Assembly (NCBI RefSeq): GCF_050107595.1
Contig: NZ_JBNILH010000014.1
Coordinates: 25,041 to 89,040, forward strand
Reading direction: 5' to 3'
Length of the DNA: 64,000 nucleotides
From: Bacillus_AB infantis_C
Lineage (GTDB): Bacteria; Bacillota; Bacilli; Bacillales; Cytobacillaceae
Part shown: positions 57,965 through 64,000 of the stretch, one piece after another
Layout of the letters: each line of letters begins with the position of its first letter
How positions within the stretch are numbered: the first letter of the stretch is position 1
Translations under genes and position numbers: made by a program
Notes under the pieces: model-generated
What the model saw: only the letters and a program-made list of their open reading frames with translations
The model's database searches: none
What the model was told of the DNA's origin: nothing

Positions 57965-58736
57965 CCAGAGATCCAAAGAAGAAATAAACGAATTAATCAA
58001 AGCCTACCAGGAAAACCAGGATGAAGAAGCCCAGGAGATACTGGTAAGAAACTATAAAGCCCTGGTTGAGACAATAGCCAGGAAGTACTCAAAGGGACGC
58101 TCTTATCATGAGGATATCGCACAAGTGGGAATCATTGGCCTGCTGGGGGCCATACGCCGCTATGATGAAACCTTCGGGAAAAGCTTTGAAGCTTTTGCTG
58201 TCCCGACGATTATCGGGGAAATCAAGCGATTCCTGCGCGATAAAACATGGAGTGTTCATGTACCTCGCCGGATAAAGGAATTGGGGCCGAAGATTAAGAC
58301 AACGGTCGAAGAACTGACGACCCAGCTCCACCGTTCACCAAGGGTCGATGAAATAGCGGATGAAATTGGGGTCTCTGAAGAAGAAGTACTGGAAGCAATG
58401 GAAATGGGCAAGAGCTATCAGGCCCTTTCTGTCGATCACTCCATTGAAGCCGATTCTGATGGCGGAACGGTTACCCTTTTAGATATTGTAGGTAATGTGG
58501 ATGAAGGATTCGAAAAGGTCAATCAGCGGATGGTACTTGAAAGAGTGCTCCATGTCCTGACAGACCGTGAAAAACAAATCATTCAATACACCTATCTGGA
58601 GAATATGAGCCAAAAAGATGCCGGCGACAAGCTTGGGATTTCCCAAATGCATGTGTCAAGGCTGCAGAGAAGGGCCATTAAAAAGCTCCAGGAAGCGATC
58701 AATGCTGAAAGCAATAACTCGGAGTGCCTTTCATGA
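57942..58736 (+). CDS. sigB: General stress sigma factor sigma-B
   Basis: A 264-residue group 3 sigma factor. Region 2 with EDIAQVGIIGLLGAIRRYDE and FEAFAVPTIIGEIKRFLRDKTW (about residues 50-100), region 3 with VHVPRRIKELGPKI, and region 4 with LTDREKQIIQYTYLENMSQKDAGDKLGISQMHVSRLQRRAIKKL (about 203-246, cited for the helix-turn-helix). The start lies within rsbW after GGAGAGG. It directs the general stress response, including the promoter at 57095. Confidence 0.97.
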   Translation: MQKQSQPNQRSKEEINELIKAYQENQDEEAQEILVRNYKALVETIARKYSKGRSYHEDIAQVGIIGLLGAIRRYDETFGKSFEAFAVPTIIGEIKRFLRDKTWSVHVPRRIKELGPKIKTTVEELTTQLHRSPRVDEIADEIGVSEEEVLEAMEMGKSYQALSVDHSIEADSDGGTVTLLDIVGNVDEGFEKVNQRMVLERVLHVLTDREKQIIQYTYLENMSQKDAGDKLGISQMHVSRLQRRAIKKLQEAINAESNNSECLS

Positions 58737-59329
58737 CGCATATTGTCAAAGATAATCTTGAGGTCCTCGCTCATCAGACAGCAAAAGAAGGAAAATCCCA
58801 ATGTGGGGATGGCTATTTTTTTACAGCAACAGAGGAATACTTTATCTGTGTCCTGGCAGATGGACTGGGAAGCGGCCAATATGCCCATGAAGCATCTTCT
58901 GCTGTCATCCGGGTGGTAGAAGAAAACCATCAGGAAGATGTTGATACCCTTATGAAGCTGTGCAATAAAGTGCTGGTTCAGAAAAGGGGAGCGGCTGTTT
59001 CGGTATTCAAGGTTGATCTTATCAATAAAGAATTTGTATATAGCTGTGTCGGGAATATCAGATTCTTTTTGTATTCAGCAGCAGGCAAATTGACGTATCC
59101 GCTCCCAGTAACAGGCTATCTGTCCGGAAGGCCGCAGGTTTTCAATACTCAGCGGTTCAATTATGAAGCTAAATCAAAATTTCTTATTCATTCGGATGGC
59201 TTTAATATCAGCGGAGTAAAATCACTGCTAAAAAGCTTTATGCCGATTGATTGTATTGCCGAAGAAATTAAAAGCAAATATTCAAACAGCACTGATGATT
59301 CAACCTTTATTATTGGGAGCCTGCTCTAA
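58733..59329 (+). CDS. rsbX: Phosphoserine phosphatase RsbX
   Basis: A 198-residue PP2C-like phosphatase. CGDGYFFTATEEYFICVLADGLGSGQYAHEAS (metal Asp and DGLGSG, about residues 25-55) and SKFLIHSDGFNIS (about 152-164). It resets the stressosome by dephosphorylating RsbS and RsbR. The ATG at 58733 overlaps the sigB stop (ATGA), with GGAG 9 bases upstream; GTG 58724 is rejected as too close. Terminator follows. Confidence 0.94.
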   Translation: MTHIVKDNLEVLAHQTAKEGKSQCGDGYFFTATEEYFICVLADGLGSGQYAHEASSAVIRVVEENHQEDVDTLMKLCNKVLVQKRGAAVSVFKVDLINKEFVYSCVGNIRFFLYSAAGKLTYPLPVTGYLSGRPQVFNTQRFNYEAKSKFLIHSDGFNISGVKSLLKSFMPIDCIAEEIKSKYSNSTDDSTFIIGSLL

Positions 59330-59350
59330 TGAGAGCCGGCTTTTTCTTTT
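59318..59350 (+). terminator. Terminator of the sigma-B operon
   Basis: AGCCTGCTCT-AAT-GAGAGCCGGCT followed by TTTTCTTTTTG; the stem includes the rsbX stop. Confidence 0.85.
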
Positions 59351-59351
59351 T

Positions 59352-59505
59352 GTTAAGGAATTTATAAATTGTAAGACTTGTGGATCATGATCAAGTCTTG
59401 ATCAACGTCCAGCAGCAGCGCCGGGATCATGCGGACGCTGCCACAGGACGTGGCGTTCTTAGTCTGCGTTCCATAAGGGTGATCAGGTCACTTGCGCTAA
59501 TGTTC
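59352..59505. repeat. Dispersed composite repeat, copy without the hairpin module
   Basis: Same outer sequence as at 40946-41175 (AATTTATAAATTGTAAG ... GATCAACGTCCAGCAGC ... GCCACAGGACGTGGCGTTC ... GTCTGCGTTCC ... AAGGGTGATCA), but the central 75-bp hairpin module is missing and the halves are joined directly (GCGCCGGGATCATGCGGACGC). Confidence 0.85.
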
Positions 59506-59568
59506 GTTTGGGAAACTTCGATACATTTGATAAAATAGTAGTAAATTGAAGGTTGTGGGGGATTGGAT

Positions 59569-61740
59569 TTGGAGAAGATTGCGCATAAACAGGAAGAGAT
59601 GTTAAAGCTCGTGTCAGCTGAATTGGAGATAAACAGCAAACAGGTGAAAAGTGTTATCAGCCTGCTGGAGGATGGCAATACGGTTCCTTTTATTGCCCGG
59701 TACCGGAAAGAGCAGACAGGAGCATTGGATGAGGTGCAGATCCGGGACATTATGGAAAGATGGCAATACATACAGAATCTTGAACAGCGAAAGGAAGAAG
59801 TACTGAGGACGATAGAAGAACAGGGAAAGCTGACGCCAGAGCTTGCTGCTCAAATCGGGAAAGCGGTTAAATTGCAGGAGGTAGAGGATCTGTATCGCCC
59901 TTATAAGCAGAAGCGCAGGACAAAGGCTACCCAGGCCAAGGAAAAAGGGCTTGAGCCATTTGCTGAATGGATGCTTGCGTTCACTAGAGAACCGGTTGAA
60001 GAAAAAGCGGCTGCATTTATTTCTGAGGAAAAGGCAGTGAATACAGCTGAGGAAGCCATTGCTGGTGCCAAGGATATCATTGCCGAAATGGTGTCTGATG
60101 ATCCGGAAAGCAGAAAATGGATCAGAAGGGAAACCTTCAAGAGCGGCAAAATTGAAACTTCTGTAAAAGATGCAGGCAATGATGAGAAAAAGGTCTATGA
60201 AATGTATTACGAATATGAGGAGCCGATCAGCAAAATCGTTCCTCACAGGGTATTGGCCGTAAACCGCGGGGAAAAAGAGGATATACTCAGAGCGGCCATC
60301 CGGCCGAATATAGATATGATGCAGAATTATTTGAAGAAAAAATGGATCAAGAATCCTTCTTCCCCCTCAGCTGTACCGGTCAGCGAAGCGATTGAGGATG
60401 GATATAAAAGGCTGATCCAGCCGTCCATCGAGCGGGAAATCCGGAATGAACTGACGGAGAAGGCAGAAGAACAGGCCATCCATATCTTCTCGGAAAATTT
60501 AAGGAACCTCCTGCTTCAGCCGCCTCTTAAAGGAAAGGTTGTACTTGGGGTAGACCCGGCATACCGGACAGGCTGCAAGCTGGCAGTTGTTGATGAGACG
60601 GGAAAGGTAATGGACATTGGTGTTATCTATCCTCATCCCCCGGTCTCTAAAACAAAGGATGCAAAAGAGAAAGTAAAGCAAATCATTAAAACTTTCAAAG
60701 TTGAAATGGTAGCAATCGGCAATGGTACAGCATCAAGGGAAACCGAGCAATTCATTGCTGATATCCTGAAGGAACTCAGCGGCGATATTTATTATATTAT
60801 CGTCAACGAAGCCGGAGCGAGTATTTATTCAGCATCTGACCTTGCCAGGGAAGAATTTCCGAATTTCCAGGTGGAAGAACGCAGTGCTGTATCCATTGCC
60901 CGCCGCCTGCAGGATCCATTGGCTGAGCTGGTTAAAATTGATCCCAAATCAGTTGGAGTGGGCCAATACCAGCATGATGTATCTCAAAAAAGGCTGAGTG
61001 AGTCCCTTACATTCGTCGTCGAAACCGCCGTAAATCAGGTCGGCGTCAATGTAAATACAGCCTCATCTTCTCTCTTGCAGTATGTGGCAGGCTTATCAAA
61101 GACAGTTGCCAATAATATTGTTAAGAAAAGGGAGGAAGAAGGGAAATTCTTATCAAGGGTCCAGCTGAAAAAGATTCCCAGACTGGGAGCCAAAACCTAT
61201 GAGCAAGCTATTGGCTTTTTGCGCATTTCGGGTGGAAAGGAGCCGCTTGACAGTACAAGCATCCACCCTGAAAGCTATCAGGATGCGGTCAAGCTTTTGG
61301 CCAGGCTTGGATTTAAAACAGCTGATATTGGATCAGAAGAGCTGAAAGCAGCACTTGCCGGAATTGATATTAAACAAACCGCGGCAGAGCTTGCTACAGG
61401 TGAACTGACACTGAAGGACATCATTGATGCTCTCAGGAGCCCTGCGAGAGATCCCCGTGATGATCTCGCTAAGCCTATCCTTAAGTCAGATGTTTTAAAG
61501 CTGGAAGATTTAAAGCCTGGCATGGAGCTTCAGGGAACAGTCAGGAATGTGGTTGATTTTGGCGCTTTTGTCGATATCGGCGTAAAGCAGGACGGGCTTG
61601 TCCATATATCAAAGCTGCGGAAACAATTTGTTAAGCATCCACTGGATGTTGTATCGGTGGGAGATGTGGTGACAGTGTGGGTTGACAGCATTGACAGCCA
61701 AAAGGGAAGAGTCGCTCTGACCATGCTCTCTGATCAATAA
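59569..61740 (+). CDS. tex: Tex-family transcriptional accessory RNA-binding protein
   Basis: A 723-residue protein of the Tex/YdcI family. Order: N-terminal helical region with QVKSVISLLEDGNTVPFIARYRKEQTG (about residues 25-50), an RNase H-like YqgF domain (LGVDPAYRTGCKLAVVDETGKV, about 325-346), two helix-hairpin-helix segments (SKTVANNIVKKREEEGKF; LKKIPRLGAKTYEQAIGFLRI) and a C-terminal S1 domain (GMELQGTVRNVVDFGAFVDIGVKQDGLVHISKL, about 645-677). TTG 59569 is preferred over 59563 because GTGGGGGA abuts the latter. Like B. subtilis ydcI, it follows the sigma-B operon. Confidence 0.95.
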   Translation: MEKIAHKQEEMLKLVSAELEINSKQVKSVISLLEDGNTVPFIARYRKEQTGALDEVQIRDIMERWQYIQNLEQRKEEVLRTIEEQGKLTPELAAQIGKAVKLQEVEDLYRPYKQKRRTKATQAKEKGLEPFAEWMLAFTREPVEEKAAAFISEEKAVNTAEEAIAGAKDIIAEMVSDDPESRKWIRRETFKSGKIETSVKDAGNDEKKVYEMYYEYEEPISKIVPHRVLAVNRGEKEDILRAAIRPNIDMMQNYLKKKWIKNPSSPSAVPVSEAIEDGYKRLIQPSIEREIRNELTEKAEEQAIHIFSENLRNLLLQPPLKGKVVLGVDPAYRTGCKLAVVDETGKVMDIGVIYPHPPVSKTKDAKEKVKQIIKTFKVEMVAIGNGTASRETEQFIADILKELSGDIYYIIVNEAGASIYSASDLAREEFPNFQVEERSAVSIARRLQDPLAELVKIDPKSVGVGQYQHDVSQKRLSESLTFVVETAVNQVGVNVNTASSSLLQYVAGLSKTVANNIVKKREEEGKFLSRVQLKKIPRLGAKTYEQAIGFLRISGGKEPLDSTSIHPESYQDAVKLLARLGFKTADIGSEELKAALAGIDIKQTAAELATGELTLKDIIDALRSPARDPRDDLAKPILKSDVLKLEDLKPGMELQGTVRNVVDFGAFVDIGVKQDGLVHISKLRKQFVKHPLDVVSVGDVVTVWVDSIDSQKGRVALTMLSDQ

Positions 61741-61750
61741 TCATTGATAG

Positions 61751-61786
61751 AAAGGGGGAGTGTCTAGTATGCGCTCCCCCTTTTTT
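61751..61786 (+). terminator. Terminator after tex
   Basis: AAAGGGGGAG pairs with CTCCCCCTTT, followed by TTTT. Confidence 0.9.
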
Positions 61787-61792
61787 GCCCCT

Positions 61793-61876
61793 GGGATGGG
61801 TAACAGACGTTGCCGCAGGACATGGCGTTATAGTCAGCGTTCCTTTAGGGTGACCAAGGCGCTTGCGCTTTTCTTA
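61793..61876. repeat. Truncated third copy of the dispersed composite repeat
   Basis: Only the right half is present: GACGTTGCCGCAGGACATGGCG, GTCAGCGTTCCTTTAGGGTGACCAAGG and CGCTTGCGCTTTT. It ends a few bases from the cmpA stop. Confidence 0.75.
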
Positions 61877-61881
61877 ATAAT

Positions 61882-61995
61882 TCATTGCAGGTGTTTCTTT
61901 CTATAGAAATACCAGCACTGGTTCAGCAGTTTAATCTGGTATCGGTTTTTCTCCAGGAATGCACGCTGAATCTGATTTTGAAACCAAGTAGGCAT
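61882..61995 (-). CDS. cmpA: Cortex morphogenetic protein CmpA
   Basis: A 37-residue protein starting at ATG 61995, with AGGAGG 5 bases upstream. The sequence (PTWFQNQIQRAFLEKNRYQI, then LNQCWYFYRKKH) matches the B. subtilis spore cortex morphogenetic protein CmpA, and the position between tex and sprT is the same. CmpA is a quality-control adaptor in sporulation that helps ClpXP remove SpoIVA from defective forespores. The open frame extends upstream to 62134, but that part is not conserved. Confidence 0.93.
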   Translation of the reverse strand: MPTWFQNQIQRAFLEKNRYQIKLLNQCWYFYRKKHLQ

Positions 61996-62113
61996 AGGAA
62001 CCCTCCTGTAGTAAAATCTGTATATATAGCCTATGCAGGGTAAGGTTGTCACGTGAACCCGAGGTGCTAATAAAACAAAGTAAAAAGGGCATAACAAGAA
62101 AGGATACAAAGGA

Positions 62114-62590
62114 ATGAACGATCAGGAACTCCAACTGCTGACCGAAAGGATTTCAGATGAATATTTTCAAAAGCCATTCCGGCACAAAGCGTATTTTAAC
62201 CCGCGTCTGCGGACAACCGGAGGCAGATATATTTTAAGCACCCATAATATTGATATAAATAGAAGTTATCTCGATCAGCTGGGAAAAGAAGAGCTGATCG
62301 GCATCATCAAGCATGAATTATGCCATTATCACCTCCATCTGGAGGGGAAAGGATATCAGCACAAAGACAAGGATTTCAGATTGCTGCTAGAACAAGTGGG
62401 TGCACCAAGATTTTGCTCCGCTTTACCTGACAGGCCAAAGAGGAAGGCAGCAAAAATGATTGCCTATACCTGCTCAGGCTGCGGCCAGCTCTATAGGAGA
62501 AGGCGGTCGATCAATACCTCGAAATATGTATGCGGAAAGTGCAGAGGAAGGCTCGTGAAGTCAGGAGAATTCAAGCTGGATCAGGTCTAA
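62114..62590 (+). CDS. sprT: SprT-family zinc-metalloprotease-like protein
   Basis: A 158-residue SprT-like protein (B. subtilis YdcK). The HExxH-type site is IIKHELCHYHLHLEGKGYQHKD (HELCH, about residues 68-72, then H at about 76). A C-terminal zinc ribbon holds two Cys pairs: YTCSGCGQLYRRRR (about 118-131) and YVCGKCRGRLVKSG (about 138-151). SprT relatives are linked to DNA-protein crosslink repair in eukaryotes (Spartan); the bacterial role is unproven. Last protein gene before the tRNA cluster. Confidence 0.92.
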   Translation: MNDQELQLLTERISDEYFQKPFRHKAYFNPRLRTTGGRYILSTHNIDINRSYLDQLGKEELIGIIKHELCHYHLHLEGKGYQHKDKDFRLLLEQVGAPRFCSALPDRPKRKAAKMIAYTCSGCGQLYRRRRSINTSKYVCGKCRGRLVKSGEFKLDQV

Positions 62591-62622
62591 AATAGTCCTA
62601 TTAGTTTTTTTAAAAAACATAG

Positions 62623-62651
62623 TTGACTTTTGGGTTCTGGGTTCTTATAAT
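62623..62651 (+). promoter_or_regulatory. Strong promoter of the tRNA-rRNA cluster (P1)
   Basis: TTGACT (62623-62628), 17-base spacer, TATAAT (62646-62651), 30 bases before the first tRNA. Confidence 0.92.
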
Positions 62652-62680
62652 AGTAAGAGTCGATAAGATGTTAAAGACAT

Positions 62681-62755
62681 TCCGCAGTAGCTCAGTGGTA
62701 GAGCATTCGGCTGTTAACCGAACGGTCGCAGGTTCGAATCCTGCCTGCGGAGCCA
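62681..62755 (+). tRNA. tRNA-Asn (GTT)
   Basis: Acceptor TCCGCAG/CTGCGGA, anticodon GTT, T-loop GGTTCGAATCC, encoded CCA. Confidence 0.97.
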
Positions 62756-62758
62756 TAT

Positions 62759-62849
62759 GGGGAAGTACTCAAGTGGCTGAAGAGGCGCCCCTGCTAAGGG
62801 TGTAGGTCGGGCAACCGGCGCGAGGGTTCAAATCCCTCCTTCTCCGCCA
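62759..62849 (+). tRNA. tRNA-Ser (GCT)
   Basis: 91 bases with long variable arm; acceptor GGGGAAG/CTTCTCC (one G-T pair), anticodon GCT, encoded CCA. Confidence 0.96.
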
Positions 62850-62870
62850 GATACAACCTGGCTCAATTAT

Positions 62871-62942
62871 GGCCCCTTGGTCAAGCGGTTAAGACACCGC
62901 CCTTTCACGGCGGTAACACGGGTTCGAATCCCGTAGGGGTCA
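62871..62942 (+). tRNA. tRNA-Glu (TTC)
   Basis: Acceptor GGCCCCT/AGGGGTC, anticodon TTC, T-loop GGTTCGAATCC; CCA not encoded. Confidence 0.96.
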
Positions 62943-62975
62943 CTTGTAATATATCGTTTCCTATTATTAAAAAAT

Positions 62976-63051
62976 GGTCCCGTGGTGTAGCGGTTAACAT
63001 GCCTGCCTGTCACGCAGGAGATCGCGGGTTCGATTCCCGTCGGGACCGCCA
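62976..63051 (+). tRNA. tRNA-Asp (GTC)
   Basis: Acceptor GGTCCCG/CGGGACC, anticodon GTC, encoded CCA. Confidence 0.97.
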
Positions 63052-63069
63052 TTTTTCTCAAAAAGATAT

Positions 63070-63144
63070 TGGGCTATAGCCAAGCGGTAAGGCAACGGAC
63101 TTTGACTCCGTCATGCGTTGGTTCGAATCCAGCTAGCCCAGCCA
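63070..63144 (+). tRNA. tRNA-Gln (TTG)
   Basis: Acceptor TGGGCTA/TAGCCCA, anticodon TTG, encoded CCA. Confidence 0.97.
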
Positions 63145-63151
63145 TTTTTTT

Positions 63152-63227
63152 GAGCCATTAGCTCAGTCGGTAGAGCATCTGACTTTTAATCAGAGGGTCG
63201 AAGGTTCGAGTCCTTCATGGCTCACCA
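63152..63227 (+). tRNA. tRNA-Lys (TTT)
   Basis: Acceptor GAGCCAT/ATGGCTC, anticodon TTT, encoded CCA. Confidence 0.97.
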
Positions 63228-63241
63228 TTTATTTTCTATAT

Positions 63242-63323
63242 GCGGGTGTGGCGGAATTGGCAGACGCACCAGACTTAGGATCTGGCGCCGCAAGGCGTGG
63301 GGGTTCGACTCCCTTCACCCGCA
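63242..63323 (+). tRNA. tRNA-Leu (TAG)
   Basis: Acceptor GCGGGTG/CACCCGC, anticodon TAG, long variable arm; CCA not encoded (TCA follows). Confidence 0.96.
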
Positions 63324-63393
63324 TCAGCATTATTTACCAGTTGATATTCAGCTGGTTACCTGATATACTAAATATTGCTGTCACTTATAATGT

Positions 63394-63480
<87 letters not shown>

Positions 63481-63490
63481 AAAAAACTTA

Positions 63491-63519
63491 TTGACAACCA
63501 AGTTCGGTTGTGATAAGAT
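63491..63519 (+). promoter_or_regulatory. Second promoter of the tRNA-rRNA cluster (P2)
   Basis: TTGACA (63491-63496), 17-base spacer, TAAGAT (63514-63519), between tRNA-Leu and tRNA-Arg. Confidence 0.88.
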
Positions 63520-63556
63520 ATAAAAGTTGCTTCTTGAATAGAGCAATTGAAAATAT

Positions 63557-63633
<77 letters not shown>

Positions 63634-63640
63634 TATTTTA

Positions 63641-63717
63641 CGGGGAGTAGCTCAGCTTGGTAGAGCACTTGGTTTGGGACCAAGGGGTCGCAGGTTCGAA
63701 TCCTGTCTTCCCGACCA
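63641..63717 (+). tRNA. tRNA-Pro (TGG)
   Basis: Acceptor CGGGGAG/CTTCCCG (one G-T pair), anticodon TGG, encoded CCA. Confidence 0.96.
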
Positions 63718-63738
63718 TGAGTATTTTGATTTTAATAT

Positions 63739-63812
63739 GCGGGTGTAGTTTAATGGTAAAACCTCAGCCTTCCAAGCTGATGTCGTGGGTTCGATTCCCA
63801 TCACCCGCTCCA
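63739..63812 (+). tRNA. tRNA-Gly (TCC)
   Basis: Acceptor GCGGGTG/CACCCGC, anticodon TCC, encoded CCA. Confidence 0.97.
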
Positions 63813-63824
63813 ATTTATTTTAGA

Positions 63825-63845
63825 GATTGTTCTTTGAAAACTGAA
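63825..63845 (+). promoter_or_regulatory. boxA-like leader element before 16S rRNA
   Basis: TGTTCTTTGAAAACTGAAC near 63828-63846 matches the boxA/pre-16S leader found before Bacillus rRNA genes, which takes part in antitermination and processing. Confidence 0.7.
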
Positions 63846-63897
63846 CGAACAAAAACGTCAACGTTAATCTTGATTTTTTATCAGAGCTAAATCTTAC

Positions 63898-64000
63898 TCT
63901 TATATGGAGAGTTTGATCCTGGCTCAGGACGAACGCTGGCGGCGTGCCTAATACATGCAAGTCGAGCGGACGGATGGGAGCTTGCTCCCTGAAGTCAGCG
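63898..64000 (+). rRNA. 16S ribosomal RNA, 5' end (runs off the window)
   Basis: Contains GAGTTTGATCCTGGCTCAG, GACGAACGCTGGCGGCGTGC and CTAATACATGCAAGTCGAGC. The V1 loop GGATGGGAGCTTGCTCCC is Bacillus-like. The mature 5' end is estimated by comparison with B. subtilis. Confidence 0.97.

Noticed and set aside
61793..61876. Small RNA or terminator of its own
   Set aside because: It is clearly a part copy of the repeat at 40946 and 59352.

Overview
The window is chromosomal DNA from a member of Bacillus sensu lato. Evidence: the block ddl-murF-cshA-ydbS-ydbT-rhomboid-acpS-ydcC-alr-endoAI-endoA-rsbRSTUVW-sigB-rsbX-tex-cmpA-sprT, which runs in the order known from Bacillus subtilis; sporulation genes (cmpA, ydcC); T-box, c-di-AMP and cobalamin riboswitches of Firmicute type; and the start of a Bacillus-like 16S rRNA gene at the right edge. 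The species cannot be fixed from sequence alone (a Bacillus infantis / Cytobacillus / Mesobacillus-like organism is a guess). No phage, integrase or transposase gene was seen.

Layout. 1-17.3 kb: a mosaic of small units: a truncated mechanosensitive-channel-like protein, an ECF sigma factor with its anti-sigma factor, the K+ channel subunit KtrD behind a c-di-AMP riboswitch, an acetyltransferase, a lipid kinase, a PerR-box-controlled Dps protein, DedA/YqaA, a PadR + HAAS-domain pair, a TauE-type exporter, a T-box-controlled argS, rodA, an unknown protein, a six-copy hairpin repeat array, and a TrmB regulator divergent from an MFS exporter. 17.3-29.9 kb: one cobalamin-riboswitch-controlled run of about 14 overlapping genes for corrinoid import (BtuFC and a BtuD-CbiZ fusion), cobinamide remodelling, nucleotide-loop assembly (cbiB, cobD, cobU, cobQ, cobS, cobC), adenosylation (PduO type) and, in place of CobT, a CblT/CblS-like alpha-ribazole scavenging pair. 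No corrin-ring genes are present, so this is salvage. 29.9-38 kb: a 13-copy 53-bp tandem array, a TetR-SMR efflux unit, a methyltransferase with a structured leader, a VOC protein, a frameshifted SulP transporter, T-box-controlled tyrS and a DAACS symporter.

38-62.6 kb: the conserved cell-wall/general-stress block above, interrupted by a second ECF sigma operon, two small orphan genes, an esterase and uvsE, and by several families of dispersed repeats. The sigma-B operon carries two sequences that fit the sigma-B promoter consensus, one before rsbR and one before rsbV. 62.6-64 kb: a promoter, eight tRNA genes, a second promoter, three more tRNA genes and the 5' end of 16S rRNA.

The least expected signals are non-coding: hairpin repeats whose 16-bp arms differ between copies but stay complementary around a constant 7-nt loop; two unrelated tandem arrays of 52 and 53 bp; two loci with a short motif iterated exactly every 21 bp; and an RBS-masking leader before a methyltransferase. 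Two genes (a histidine phosphatase and a SulP transporter) are broken by single-base deletions.
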